NCBI RefSeq assembly: GCF_023721715.1
Contig: NZ_JAMDLG010000001.1
Coordinates: 3,325,784-3,389,783, forward strand
Direction of reading: 5' to 3'
DNA length: 64,000 nt
Source: Parasegetibacter sp. NRK P23
GTDB lineage: Bacteria > Bacteroidota > Bacteroidia > Chitinophagales > Chitinophagaceae
Shown here: positions 36,028 through 45,500 of the stretch, piece by piece
Layout of the letters: each line of letters starts with the position of its first letter
Numbering within the stretch: the first letter of the stretch is position 1
Notes under the pieces: generated by a model
The model's input: the letters and a program-made list of their open reading frames with translations, nothing else
Database searches by the model: none
What the model was told of the DNA's origin: nothing
Made by a program: the position numbers and the translations under genes

Positions 36028-38682
36028 ATGACTACGAGCGCAGCGATCAGGCAGCAATTTCTGGATTTCTTTCAATCTAAAGCGCATACCATCGTGCCAT
36101 CGGCACCCATCGTTATAAAAAATGACCCCACCCTGTTGTTCACCAACGCGGGTATGAACCAGTTCAAGGATTATTTCCTGGGCAACCGCACCGCGCCTTC
36201 CCCCCGGGTGGCCGATACGCAAAAATGTTTGCGGGTGAGCGGGAAACACAACGACCTGGAAGAAGTGGGCGTGGATACCTACCACCATACCATGTTCGAA
36301 ATGCTCGGCAACTGGAGCTTCGGTGATCCGAACAATCCTTCCGCTGGCTATTTCAAGAAAGAAGCCGTCGCCTGGAGCTGGGAACTGCTCACCGAAGTAT
36401 ACAAAATTCCGAAGGATCGCCTATATGTTACTGTTTTTGAAGGGGATGAAAAGGAGAACCTGCCTTTTGATGAAGAAGCTTTTTCCGAATGGAAGCGGTG
36501 GATCGCGGAGGAAAGGATTCTGAAAGGAAATAAGAAGGATAACTTTTGGGAAATGGGCGATACCGGTCCCTGCGGTCCCTGCTCTGAGATTCATGTGGAT
36601 TGCCGCGGCGATGAAGAACGTGCCGCCATAGATGGAAGCACACTGGTGAATGCAGATCATCCCCAGGTGATTGAGATATGGAACAATGTATTTATGGAGT
36701 TCAACCGCCTGAAAGATGGTTCTCTGCAACCACTGCCCGCAAAGCACGTGGATACGGGAATGGGCTTTGAACGACTGGTGCGCGTACTCCAGGGCAAACA
36801 AAGCAATTACGATACCGATGTGTTCACCGGCACCATTGCTGAAATAGAAAAAATCACCGGTAAAAAATATGATTTCAGTGATACCAAAGAAGCCATCGCC
36901 TTCCGCGTACTGGCCGATCATATCCGCGCCATCGCTTTTACCATCGCCGATGGACAACTGCCTTCCAATACCGGAGCCGGTTATGTGATCAGAAGGATAT
37001 TGAGAAGAGCCGTCCGCTATTATTATTCTTACCTCGATTTCAAAGCACCATTGCTGTTTCAATTGATGCCCGTGCTGGCAAAGCAGTTTGAAACGGTGTT
37101 CCCTGAACTCCACAACCAGCTCGAGTTTGTGAGCAAAGTGGTGAAGGAGGAAGAAGAGGCGTTTTTGAGAACTTTGGATAAAGGTTTGAAAAGACTGGAC
37201 GATCTGTTCGCCAATACCAATGAAGGTACTGCGCTGAATGGCGCTTCGGCTTTCGAACTTTACGATACTTATGGCTTCCCCCTCGATCTTACCAAACTGA
37301 TCGCTTCGGAAAAAGGGTATGCCGTAGATGAACCTGGTTTTGAAGCCGAAATGCTGCAACAGAAAAACCGCTCCCGTGCTGCAACCGCGGTAGATGCCGG
37401 AGACTGGACCGTGCTGGATGAAGATGCTTTCTCGGAATTCGTGGGTTATGATACATTGGAGATCAGAACGAAAATCGTGAAGTACCGTAAAGTGAAGGCC
37501 AAAGGAAAAGAGGGTTTCCAGATCGTACTGGAAGCTTCCCCTTTCTATGCGGAAAGCGGCGGACAGGTAGGCGATACCGGCGAACTGGTTTCAGGAGAAC
37601 AGCGCATAGCCATTACTGATACGAAGAAAGAAAACAACCTGGTGATCGTTTTCGCCGAGGAAGTACCGGCTGATCCCAAGGCGCCGGTTACGGCAATCGT
37701 GGACAAATCCCGCCGCGAAGCCATTACCCTGCACCATTCCGCCACGCACCTGATGCACGCCGCGCTCCGGGAAGTGCTGGGCACGCATGTGGCGCAGAAG
37801 GGCAGTCTGGTGAACGCGGGCCAGCTTCGTTTCGATTTCTCCCATTTCTCGAAAATGAACGATGAGGAAATCCAACGCGTGGAGGACCTCGTGAACAAAA
37901 AAATCCGGGAGAACATTCCCGTTGTCATCAAAGAAATGCCGAAAGACGAAGCCATTGCCATGGGCGCTATGGCATTGTTCGGTGAGAAATACAGTGATAC
38001 CGTGCGTGTGGTGATCATGGACCCGAATTATTCCATTGAACTCTGCGGCGGAACACATGTTGGGGCTACGGGTGAACTCGGTTATTTCCTTATACAATCT
38101 GAGTCTGCAGTAGCTGCGGGTGTGCGCAGGATCGAAGCCCTTTGCGGAGCAGCCGCCACCACACAGTTGCGGGAGCAGCAGGAGGTACTGAAAAAAGTGA
38201 AGGAAACCTTCAAAAATCCCAAAGACCTGATTCGCGCGGCAGAACAACTGCTCCAGGATAATTCAGACTGGAAGAAGAAAGCCGAAAAGATGGAGGCGAA
38301 ACTCCTTACTATCCTGAAGGAGGAACTGGTGCAGCAGAAGGAGATGCTGGGTAATGTTGAATACATCGGCACCACCGTGGAAGTAAGTGGTATGGACGCA
38401 TTGCGCAAACTGGCCATGGACCTGAAACCCGCGCTGCCCAATGGAGTGGCAGTGCTTTCCGCAGTTGTGGAAGGTAAACCACAAGTGGCAGTGCTGGTAG
38501 CCGACGGATTGGCAGCACGAGGAGCAGAGGCGCCAAAAATTATAAAAGAATTAATAACCCCTTTGATTAAAGGCGGCGGCGGCGGACAAAAGACGCTGGC
38601 AACGGCGGGAGGGCAGGATACAGCTCGTGTACCCGAAATTTCCGCCACAGTTAAATCGTGGATACTGGATCAAAAGTGGTAA
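36028..38682 (+). CDS. alaS: alanine--tRNA ligase
   Basis: An 884-residue class II aminoacyl-tRNA synthetase of full length. It has motif 1/2 regions KNDPTLLFTNAGMNQFKDYF and FEMLGNWSFGD, the editing-domain zinc ligands HHSATH (from His569) and CGGTH (Cys673), and the C-terminal C-Ala domain ending with the glycine-rich PLIKGGGGGQKTLATAGGQD. It charges tRNA-Ala and clears mischarged Ser/Gly. Confidence 0.98.
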   Translation: MTTSAAIRQQFLDFFQSKAHTIVPSAPIVIKNDPTLLFTNAGMNQFKDYFLGNRTAPSPRVADTQKCLRVSGKHNDLEEVGVDTYHHTMFEMLGNWSFGDPNNPSAGYFKKEAVAWSWELLTEVYKIPKDRLYVTVFEGDEKENLPFDEEAFSEWKRWIAEERILKGNKKDNFWEMGDTGPCGPCSEIHVDCRGDEERAAIDGSTLVNADHPQVIEIWNNVFMEFNRLKDGSLQPLPAKHVDTGMGFERLVRVLQGKQSNYDTDVFTGTIAEIEKITGKKYDFSDTKEAIAFRVLADHIRAIAFTIADGQLPSNTGAGYVIRRILRRAVRYYYSYLDFKAPLLFQLMPVLAKQFETVFPELHNQLEFVSKVVKEEEEAFLRTLDKGLKRLDDLFANTNEGTALNGASAFELYDTYGFPLDLTKLIASEKGYAVDEPGFEAEMLQQKNRSRAATAVDAGDWTVLDEDAFSEFVGYDTLEIRTKIVKYRKVKAKGKEGFQIVLEASPFYAESGGQVGDTGELVSGEQRIAITDTKKENNLVIVFAEEVPADPKAPVTAIVDKSRREAITLHHSATHLMHAALREVLGTHVAQKGSLVNAGQLRFDFSHFSKMNDEEIQRVEDLVNKKIRENIPVVIKEMPKDEAIAMGAMALFGEKYSDTVRVVIMDPNYSIELCGGTHVGATGELGYFLIQSESAVAAGVRRIEALCGAAATTQLREQQEVLKKVKETFKNPKDLIRAAEQLLQDNSDWKKKAEKMEAKLLTILKEELVQQKEMLGNVEYIGTTVEVSGMDALRKLAMDLKPALPNGVAVLSAVVEGKPQVAVLVADGLAARGAEAPKIIKELITPLIKGGGGGQKTLATAGGQDTARVPEISATVKSWILDQKW

Positions 38683-38827
38683 CTTGAACTGCCGCAAAGG
38701 TTCGTTGGAATAATGTTTGAAGACGGAATGGCAAATTGGAAATAACAGCATGGCATATATTGACGGACAGTTAACGGCACACCCCTACGACAGAGACAAA
38801 GGCTTGCTAATTGAAAAAAATCGAGAA

Positions 38828-39382
38828 ATGATCATTCTCCCGGAATCTGAGCGCCTGCTGTTCCGCAGGTTCACCATGAACGACGCGCCGCTTATTTTCG
38901 ACCTTAACAGCGATCCGGAAGTGACCATGTTCACCCACGACCCCATCACAAAACCTGAAGAAGCCACCCGCATCCTCCGCGATGTGATCATTCCACAATA
39001 CGAACAATACGGTTACGGCAGATGGGCCGTTCATGCCAAAGAAGACGACCGCTTCATCGGTTACTGCGGCCTCAAATACCGCAAAGAAAGGGCCGAAACC
39101 GACCTCGGTTACCGTTTCCTCCGCAGCGAATGGGGGAAAGGATATGCCACGGAAGCAGCACTCGCCTGCATCCGCACGGCATTTGAACAACTGCACCTCG
39201 ACCGTATCGTGGCCCGCGCCGATGTACGCAATACGCCCTCCCTCAATGTGCTGGAAAAATGCGGTCTCAAAAAGATCGGATTCGATACAGTAGACGGGAG
39301 CCTCGTGAAATCCTACGAACTCCTCGCTGAGGATTTCCCCTTCCACCAACCACAATCTCCCCTTTACCGCTCATCAATTTAA
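38828..39382 (+). CDS. GNAT family N-acetyltransferase
   Basis: A protein of about 184 residues in the RimJ/RimL-like branch: ESERLLFRRFTMNDAPLIFDL at the start, CoA-binding loop LGYRFLRSEWGKGYATEAALA, and VRNTPSLNVLEKCGLKKIG near the end. These enzymes acetylate amino groups of proteins or small molecules; substrate unknown. I chose the ATG at 38828, where homology begins; in-frame ATGs at 38717 and 38750 add residues with no GNAT resemblance. Confidence 0.85.
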   Translation: MIILPESERLLFRRFTMNDAPLIFDLNSDPEVTMFTHDPITKPEEATRILRDVIIPQYEQYGYGRWAVHAKEDDRFIGYCGLKYRKERAETDLGYRFLRSEWGKGYATEAALACIRTAFEQLHLDRIVARADVRNTPSLNVLEKCGLKKIGFDTVDGSLVKSYELLAEDFPFHQPQSPLYRSSI

Positions 39383-39417
39383 CAATTCCGAAAGGTTTCG
39401 TATTTCAAATTATTCCC

Positions 39418-39425
39418 TACATTTG
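39418..39425 (+). promoter_or_regulatory. -7 promoter box before the PDZ gene
   Basis: TACATTTG (TAnnTTTG), 35 bases before the ATG. A near -33 match TTTC lies 18 bases upstream. Confidence 0.5.
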
Positions 39426-39460
39426 ATCTACTAAACATTTCGTAATTAAAAAATGTAACA

Positions 39461-40465
39461 ATGGAGAAAGTTATACGTCTCATGTCTGCCGGAATGCTCG
39501 TGGCAGGGATGATGACTACCGTACCGGTGCTGGCGCAGCAGAAAGAGGTTGTAGTGGAAGGAAAGAAGATTCAGGAAGACATCGTGATCCGCAAGAAAGG
39601 GGATTCCAAAGAAAAAGTAACCGTGGTGATTGATGGAGATAAGGTAACCATTAACGGTAAACCAGCCGATGAATACAAAGGAGAAAATGTTATGGTGATC
39701 AAACAAAAAAACGCTTTCGAGCCATTCAATTTCAATTTCAACCAATTGGATATGGTGAAAGTGGCAGGCATGGGCAACAAAGCCGTACTGGGTGTGGTCA
39801 CCGAAAAAGTGAGCGATGGCGCTAAAATTACCGAGGTTACCAAAGCTTCAGGAGCGGAAAAAGCCGGACTGAAAGCCGGAGATGTGATCACCGGCATTAA
39901 TGATAAAAAAATTGAATCGCCTGACGACCTGGTTAAAGCGATTGGTGATTTTAAAGCCGATGAAAAGATCACCGTTAAATATAAAAGAGACGGAAAGGCT
40001 GCCAGTGCCAGCGCCACGCTGGGCAAAAGAGAGACTTCTTCCATCAGGTATTTCAATGCCGCTCCGGGTATTGAACTGGAGGGCCGCATTATGCAGGAAC
40101 TGTCACGTGCGGACGCGTTAAATGAAAGAAGACGCATCACCACAGTACCAGGCAGGCCGGGAACCATCACCTGGACCAATGTTGATCGTCCCAAACTAGG
40201 TGTTTCCGTACAGGACACAGAAGAAGGCAAAGGCGTGAAAGTAATTGATGTGGACGAAGGTTCACCCGCCGCAACAGCCGGTATCAAAGAAGGAGACATC
40301 ATCCTCTCTTTCGAGGGAAAAGAAGTGAACGACGCGGCGGTGCTCTCTAACATGGTAAAAGAAGCCAAAGACAAAAAAGTTATAGCCCTGAAAATGAACC
40401 GCGATGGCAAAACCATTAATGCGGAAGTAAAAGTGCCGAGGAAATTGAAGACAGCGGACCTCTAG
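39461..40465 (+). CDS. exported protein with two PDZ domains
   Basis: A 334-residue protein with a signal peptide ending near VLAQQ (residue 26). Two PDZ domains are evident: about 108-190 (ITEVTKASGAEKAGLKAGDVITGINDKKI, in parts) and about 250-325 (VIDVDEGSPAATAGIKEGDIILSFEGKEV, in parts). No trypsin-like catalytic triad is found, so it is not a DegP/HtrA protease. It may be a periplasmic adaptor that binds protein C-termini. It is monocistronic with its own promoter and a strong terminator. Confidence 0.83.
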   Translation: MEKVIRLMSAGMLVAGMMTTVPVLAQQKEVVVEGKKIQEDIVIRKKGDSKEKVTVVIDGDKVTINGKPADEYKGENVMVIKQKNAFEPFNFNFNQLDMVKVAGMGNKAVLGVVTEKVSDGAKITEVTKASGAEKAGLKAGDVITGINDKKIESPDDLVKAIGDFKADEKITVKYKRDGKAASASATLGKRETSSIRYFNAAPGIELEGRIMQELSRADALNERRRITTVPGRPGTITWTNVDRPKLGVSVQDTEEGKGVKVIDVDEGSPAATAGIKEGDIILSFEGKEVNDAAVLSNMVKEAKDKKVIALKMNRDGKTINAEVKVPRKLKTADL

Positions 40466-40483
40466 GAGGAATTTTAAATGTTG

Positions 40484-40537
40484 AATGTTGGATGTTGGAT
40501 CGGGATTTATCCCGGTTGAACATCCAACATTCTTTTT
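40484..40537 (+). terminator. long stem terminator built from a repeat-like sequence
   Basis: A 13-base perfect outer stem (AATGTTGGATGTT / AACATCCAACATT) encloses a second CGGGAT/ATCCCG stem and is followed by TTTTT. It ends the PDZ gene. The TTGAATGTTGGATGTTGGAT flank looks like a dispersed repeat, see findings. Confidence 0.8.
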
Positions 40538-40588
40538 GTACCCCCATTCCCCATTAATAACTAATTTTACGGCCTTCAAAACAATACT

Positions 40589-42055
40589 ATGGGGTTACCA
40601 TACGACAAGTATGAGGCGGTGATAGGACTGGAAGTGCACGCGCAACTTTTAACGGAAAGCAAACTTTTTTGCGGCGACAGCGCGGCTTATGGCGGCGCAC
40701 CCAATACGCACATCAGCCCGGTTACCCTCGCGCACCCCGGTACGCTCCCCAAAATGAACCGGAAAGCCGTGGAATACGCCATCCGCCTGGGACTGGCCTG
40801 CGGCTGCGGCATTGAGCGGTACAATTATTTTGCACGTAAGAACTATTTCTACCCCGACCTGCCCAAAGGTTACCAGGTTTCCCAACATACCACACCCATT
40901 TGTGTAGGCGGTCATGTAACCATACGAACCGCTGAAGGTACGCGCCAGGTACAGTTGAACCGCATCCACATGGAAGAAGATGCGGGCAAAAGTCTGCACG
41001 ATGTGGATGAAGCCTACACTTCCATCGACCTTAACCGCGCAGGCGTGCCCTTGCTGGAAATTGTGACCGAGCCCGACCTGCACAGCGGGGAAGAAGCCTA
41101 TGCTTACCTCACCGAATTGCGCAAACTCGTGCGTTATGTGGAGGTATGCGATGGCAATATGGAAGAAGGAAGCATGCGTTGCGACGCGAATATCTCCATA
41201 AGGCTTAAAGGAGAAACGGCGCTGGGTACCAAAGTGGAAGTGAAAAACCTGAACTCCATCAGGAACGTAAAGAAGGCCATTGAAATAGAAATAAAAAGAC
41301 TGGTGGAACTGGTGGAATCGGGCGGCACCGTGATCCAGGAAACCAGAAGCTTTGATGCGGCGAACGGTACCACCTTCTCGCTCCGCACCAAGGAAGAGGC
41401 CAACGATTACAGGTATTTTCCCGATCCCGACCTTACACCATTCCACCTCACCGAAGAGTTTATCGAAAACATCCGTTCCGGGATGCCCGCTTTACCCGAA
41501 GAAAAAGTGGCACAATACATGAACGGGTATATGCTGCCCGAATATGATGCTCGGCAACTGGCGGATGAAAAAGAAACGGCGGCTTACTACGACGCCGTGG
41601 TGTCGGCTTTCCCGGAAGGAGCGAAGTTCCATAAACAGGCGGCCAACTGGTTACTTGGCCCTGTAAGATCCTGGTTGAATGAACATGGCGGGAACATGAG
41701 CGCTTTCCCGGTAACCCCGGAAAAAATGGTGGCGCTCATTGAGTTGGTGGAAGCGGGAAAAGTGAACTTCTCCATTGCGCAACAGGAAATACTACCTGAA
41801 ATGATAATTTCAGCAGACAAAATGCCGATGGACATTGCCGTTGCCAAAAACCTTATCCAGGAAGGAGATACGGATACACTGAAAATATGGGTGGAAGAAG
41901 TGATGGCGGAAATGCCCGATAAAGTGAACGAATTCAGGAAAGGAAAAAAAGGACTGATCGGGCTATTCGTAGGCGAAGTGAAAAAGAAATCCAAAGGAAA
42001 GGCCGATCCCAAACGAACCAACGATATTTTACTGGAATACTTAAACAACAAATAA
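40589..42055 (+). CDS. gatB: Asp-tRNA(Asn)/Glu-tRNA(Gln) amidotransferase subunit B
   Basis: A 488-residue protein with the GatB N-terminal catalytic core (YEAVIGLEVHAQLLTESKLFC, HPGTLPKMNRKAVEYAI, FARKNYFYPDLPKGYQ) and the C-terminal YqeY-like tail (LIGLFVGEVKKKSKGKADPK). GatB binds the misacylated tRNA and activates it for amidation with ammonia from GatA. No gatA or gatC is in the window. It is followed by the TlpA-like gene on the same strand. Confidence 0.97.
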   Translation: MGLPYDKYEAVIGLEVHAQLLTESKLFCGDSAAYGGAPNTHISPVTLAHPGTLPKMNRKAVEYAIRLGLACGCGIERYNYFARKNYFYPDLPKGYQVSQHTTPICVGGHVTIRTAEGTRQVQLNRIHMEEDAGKSLHDVDEAYTSIDLNRAGVPLLEIVTEPDLHSGEEAYAYLTELRKLVRYVEVCDGNMEEGSMRCDANISIRLKGETALGTKVEVKNLNSIRNVKKAIEIEIKRLVELVESGGTVIQETRSFDAANGTTFSLRTKEEANDYRYFPDPDLTPFHLTEEFIENIRSGMPALPEEKVAQYMNGYMLPEYDARQLADEKETAAYYDAVVSAFPEGAKFHKQAANWLLGPVRSWLNEHGGNMSAFPVTPEKMVALIELVEAGKVNFSIAQQEILPEMIISADKMPMDIAVAKNLIQEGDTDTLKIWVEEVMAEMPDKVNEFRKGKKGLIGLFVGEVKKKSKGKADPKRTNDILLEYLNNK

Positions 42056-42065
42056 AAATTAACCA

Positions 42066-43217
42066 ATGAGCAGAAGGTTGCTGGTGATGATGATGGTAAC
42101 AGGCGCTTACCTGCTGGTATCTTGCAGCGGAAAAGATAAAGACGCTTTCGAGGTTACCGGTTCCGTTAAAAACTCAAAAAGCGCGAACGTTTTCCTCCAG
42201 GAAATCCCCATGAACGGGAAACCCCCGGTGATGATCGATTCCGCGAAAATCGAAAATGGAAAGTTTACCCTGAAAGGAATCGGAAAAGAAGAAGGACTGT
42301 ACCAGGTTGCGCTGGACGCCGAACCCGGCGTATTGATCGTGAACGATGAGCCGGAAATTTCCATTGAGCTGGACATGTCGAAGAAGAATGATTTTTATAC
42401 CGTGAAAGGTTCTCCGGCCAGCGAATCGCTCCGGAAATTTGTTTTCGGTTATACTGCGCGCCAGGAAGACCTGCAGCCTTTGTTCATGCAGGTAGACAGT
42501 ATCCAGAAATCGGGCGCTTCCGATAGTATTGTAGGCCTGGCGGTTCAAAAAAGAGAAGCCGGTATCCAGGAGTTTAACGGTTTTCTGAAAACAACGCTGA
42601 AGGAAGAAAAAAGTCCTTCCGTATCCATATTCGTGCTGGGTATGGCCGCACGTTCCATGGAGCCCGCCGAGCTAAAAACCGCGTTGACGGATATCTCCAA
42701 AAAATTTCCGGACCATGCCGGTGTCAAGGCCGTGAAGGAGACTTTCGAGCAGCAGTTGCTGGCTTTCGAAAAACAACAGCAGGCCATTAAAGACAATTCC
42801 ATGGTAGGGCAACAGGCGCCCGCGCTCTCCATGCCCGATGTGAACGGGAAAAACGTAACCCTCGCCGATTTCAAAGGCAAGTACGTATTGGTTGATTTCT
42901 GGGCAAGCTGGTGCGGACCCTGTCGCCAGGAAAATCCTAATGTTGTGGCCGCATACAACAAATACAAAGGGAAGAACTTCACCATCCTCGGCGTATCGCT
43001 GGATGAGGATAAAGCCAAATGGCTCGAAGCCGTTAAAGCCGACCAACTGGCATGGACCCATATCAGCGACCTGAAAGGCTGGGAAAGCGCCGCCACCACT
43101 ACCTATAAATTCAATGGCATTCCATTCAATGTACTGGTGGACCCCTCCGGTAAAATCGTGGCCGACAATTTAAGAGGTGACGCACTGGATAAAAAACTGG
43201 CCGAACTGCTCCAGTAA
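42066..43217 (+). CDS. TlpA-like thiol-disulfide lipoprotein with DUF4369 domain
   Basis: A 383-residue protein with lipobox LLVSC (Cys20), an N-terminal DUF4369 beta domain (about 28-125, FEVTGSVKNSKSANVFLQEI) and a C-terminal thioredoxin domain with WASWCGPCRQENP and the cis-Pro loop FNGIPFNVLVDPSGKIV. Many Bacteroidota have paralogues of this kind that reduce periplasmic disulfides, for example in cytochrome maturation. Start is 10 bases after gatB. Substrate unknown. Confidence 0.9.
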   Translation: MSRRLLVMMMVTGAYLLVSCSGKDKDAFEVTGSVKNSKSANVFLQEIPMNGKPPVMIDSAKIENGKFTLKGIGKEEGLYQVALDAEPGVLIVNDEPEISIELDMSKKNDFYTVKGSPASESLRKFVFGYTARQEDLQPLFMQVDSIQKSGASDSIVGLAVQKREAGIQEFNGFLKTTLKEEKSPSVSIFVLGMAARSMEPAELKTALTDISKKFPDHAGVKAVKETFEQQLLAFEKQQQAIKDNSMVGQQAPALSMPDVNGKNVTLADFKGKYVLVDFWASWCGPCRQENPNVVAAYNKYKGKNFTILGVSLDEDKAKWLEAVKADQLAWTHISDLKGWESAATTTYKFNGIPFNVLVDPSGKIVADNLRGDALDKKLAELLQ

Positions 43218-43219
43218 AA

Positions 43220-43870
43220 TTATACCGGTGCGGGAAGTTGTTCCGCCAGGATACGGTTGATCTCGCCGCACCTGTCAAATATCATCATATGCCCACCATC
43301 TTTTATAAGGTGCGTGGGCTTACTTTTTCCAACGGGCAGCAACCAGTCGCCCGTTCCGTGAATATGGATGTAATCGCCCGAGCCAGCCTCTCCTTTCCAG
43401 CCCAGCACGGCCTCCATGCCCCAGCGGATGAACGCGGGATCACTTTCTTTGATCACCTGCCAAATCAATTGCTTGTCTGCCGGAGATTCATTCGTGAAAA
43501 ACCTTTTCAGGTATGAACCCGCTTTCAATACGCTGATTGGCGCCACGCTATGCAGTTTCAGCCTGCCTGCCAAACGGAAGTATCCAGGCAAAAACCTGTA
43601 TGAAGGCATACTGGAAATAAGAATGGTTCTTTCCGGACGAAGCGACCTGCTTATTTCCGTAGCCATCATCCCGCCCATGGATAACCCGATCAGCACGAAA
43701 GGTTGTGTCGTATCTATACTTGCCGCCAGCCGCAGCGCGTAGGATGACAATGGCTCATGTTGATGCGGTGGTATCCAGTCGAGGTGTATCTTCTTATAAC
43801 CCGGGGGAAGTTCCAGGTGAAGAAAGGCCCGGCTGTCCGCTCCCAAACCGCTGATGAGGTATGCGTTCAT
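43220..43870 (-). CDS. alpha/beta hydrolase
   Basis: A 216-residue protein with the nucleophile elbow GLSMGG (Ser near residue 76), an opening YLISGLGADSRAFLHLELPP and a late His region IKDGGHMMIFDRCGEINRI. These give the usual Ser-Asp-His arrangement of esterases and related hydrolases. The oxyanion region lacks a clear HGxxG. Substrate unknown. It is convergent with the TlpA-like gene, 2 bases between the stops. Confidence 0.85.
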   Translation of the reverse strand: MNAYLISGLGADSRAFLHLELPPGYKKIHLDWIPPHQHEPLSSYALRLAASIDTTQPFVLIGLSMGGMMATEISRSLRPERTILISSMPSYRFLPGYFRLAGRLKLHSVAPISVLKAGSYLKRFFTNESPADKQLIWQVIKESDPAFIRWGMEAVLGWKGEAGSGDYIHIHGTGDWLLPVGKSKPTHLIKDGGHMMIFDRCGEINRILAEQLPAPV

Positions 43871-43961
43871 GTTTCAAATATACAAAACACAGCAGGCTGG
43901 GATAACACATGGTGATTAAAGCAAGGTCAACCCAGTGTTTTTCACAGGCCAGGCTCCGTCT

Positions 43962-43986
43962 AAAAACAGCAAGGCCATCTCTGCTG
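43962..43986 (-). terminator. weak terminator after the MBL-rhodanese gene
   Basis: On the minus strand a CAGCA/TGCTG stem with a 10-base loop is followed by TTTTT. It lies about 47 bases beyond the MBL-rhodanese stop. The stem is only 5 bases, so the call is weak. Confidence 0.3.
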
Positions 43987-44032
43987 AGACGGCCCGGCCG
44001 CGTTTTCAAATGTGTCCGCGCTATGTTGATTC

Positions 44033-45451
44033 TTACAGTAAAGTGCTGGGACAAACGTAGTCTGTCACCTTCAGTTTCCCACTTTCTTTAATGGCCTTGA
44101 AGCCCCCTTTCACATCAATAAGGTTATCGAATCCGCGTGCCCGCAGGATGGAGTTGAATATCATCGAACGGTAGCCCCCCGCGCAATGCACATAATATGT
44201 TTTGTTCTTATCTACCTGGGCCATGCTTTCATTGATGAAGTCCAGCGGCGCGTTTTCCGCATCCACTACATGCTCGCTTAGGTATTCACTGTTTTTGCGT
44301 ACGTCCAGGATGTTCACCGTTTTTTCACCGGCGATTTTCGCGAATTCTTCTACAGAAATGGACGTGATTTTATCCGTTTCCATGCCGGCTTTTTCCCAGG
44401 CTTCGAAACCGCCTTCCAGGTAACCGATGGTGAAATCGTATCCCACCCTTGCCAGGCGGATGATCACCTCTTCTTCCCGGCCTTTGTCGGTCACCAACAG
44501 GATTTGTTGTTTGATATCGGGGATCAGCGTGCCTACCCAGGGCGCGAAATTCCCATCAATACCGATATTGATGGCGTTGGGAATAAAGCCCTGTGCGAAC
44601 ACCTGCGGATCACGGGTATCAAGGATAAGTGCGCCTGTTTCATTGGCAGCCGCTTCAAAGGCTGCGGGTGAAAGCGCGTGCTGACCGCGTTCCATCACCT
44701 TATCGATGCTGTCGTAACCTTGTATATTCATCATCACGTTCAGCGGGAAGTAGGCGGGGGGCGCCACCAGTCCTGTGGTCACTTCCCGGATGAATTCCTC
44801 CTTCGTCATATCCGCGCGCAGCGCATAGTTCGTTTTTTTCTGGTTGCCCAAAGTATCGGTGGTTTCCTTGCTCATGTTTTTACCGCATGCGCTTCCGGCA
44901 CCATGGGCGGGATACACGGTGATATCATCGTTCAGCGGCATGATCTTGTTGCGGAGCGAATCGTACAAATGCCCGGCCAGCATATCCTGTGTAAGTTCGG
45001 CTTTCACTTTTTGCGCCAGGTCGGGACGGCCAACATCGCCAATAAAAAGCGTATCGCCGCTGAACAAAGCTGTTTCCTTTCCGCTTTCATCTTTCAGCAG
45101 GTAACAGGTGCTTTCCATGGTATGCCCCGGCGTGTGCAGCACTTTAATGGTGATCTTGCCCAGCTTCAGTTCCTCGCCATCTTTTGCGCTGTAAAAATCG
45201 AACGAAGGCTGTGCGTTTGGTCCGTACACGATTTTCGCGCCGGTTTTTTCCGCCAGGTCAATATGCCCCGAAACAAAATCAGCGTGGAAATGCGTTTCCA
45301 GCACATATTTAATCTTTGCGCCATTGCGTTCCGCCTTTTGGATATAAGGTTCCACTTCGCGGAGCGGATCTATAACGGCGGCCTCGCCTTCACTTTCAAT
45401 GTAGTAAGCGCCCTGCGCCAGGCATCCGGTATAAATTTGCTCTATTTTCAT
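44033..45451 (-). CDS. MBL-fold persulfide dioxygenase-like protein with two rhodanese domains
   Basis: A 472-residue protein. The N-terminal metallo-beta-lactamase domain has ETHFHADFVSGH (His54, His56, Asp58) and HTPGHT, like the persulfide-dioxygenase group (ETHE1/CstB-type). Two rhodanese domains follow: the first (about 265-350) has VTDKGREEE at the active-site loop and no cysteine, so is probably inactive; the second (about 370-465) carries the catalytic Cys423 in VHCAGGYRSM. This matches the CstB-like layout that detoxifies sulfide and persulfide. Upstream are a CRP/FNR-type palindrome and a promoter. Confidence 0.88.
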   Translation of the reverse strand: MKIEQIYTGCLAQGAYYIESEGEAAVIDPLREVEPYIQKAERNGAKIKYVLETHFHADFVSGHIDLAEKTGAKIVYGPNAQPSFDFYSAKDGEELKLGKITIKVLHTPGHTMESTCYLLKDESGKETALFSGDTLFIGDVGRPDLAQKVKAELTQDMLAGHLYDSLRNKIMPLNDDITVYPAHGAGSACGKNMSKETTDTLGNQKKTNYALRADMTKEEFIREVTTGLVAPPAYFPLNVMMNIQGYDSIDKVMERGQHALSPAAFEAAANETGALILDTRDPQVFAQGFIPNAINIGIDGNFAPWVGTLIPDIKQQILLVTDKGREEEVIIRLARVGYDFTIGYLEGGFEAWEKAGMETDKITSISVEEFAKIAGEKTVNILDVRKNSEYLSEHVVDAENAPLDFINESMAQVDKNKTYYVHCAGGYRSMIFNSILRARGFDNLIDVKGGFKAIKESGKLKVTDYVCPSTLL

Positions 45452-45471
45452 GGTGTTTATTTTTTATGGAA

Positions 45472-45500
45472 CAAATGTCGGAGATGGTTGGTTCTCCAAA
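45472..45500 (-). promoter_or_regulatory. promoter of the MBL-rhodanese gene
   Basis: On the minus strand a -33-like TTTG (45497-45500) is 17 bases from GACATTTG (45472-45479), one mismatch from TAnnTTTG. It is 20 bases before the ATG. Confidence 0.5.

Noticed and set aside
38717-38827. Longer GNAT starts at 38717 or 38750
   Set aside because: The added residues do not resemble the GNAT family; homology begins at the ATG at 38828.
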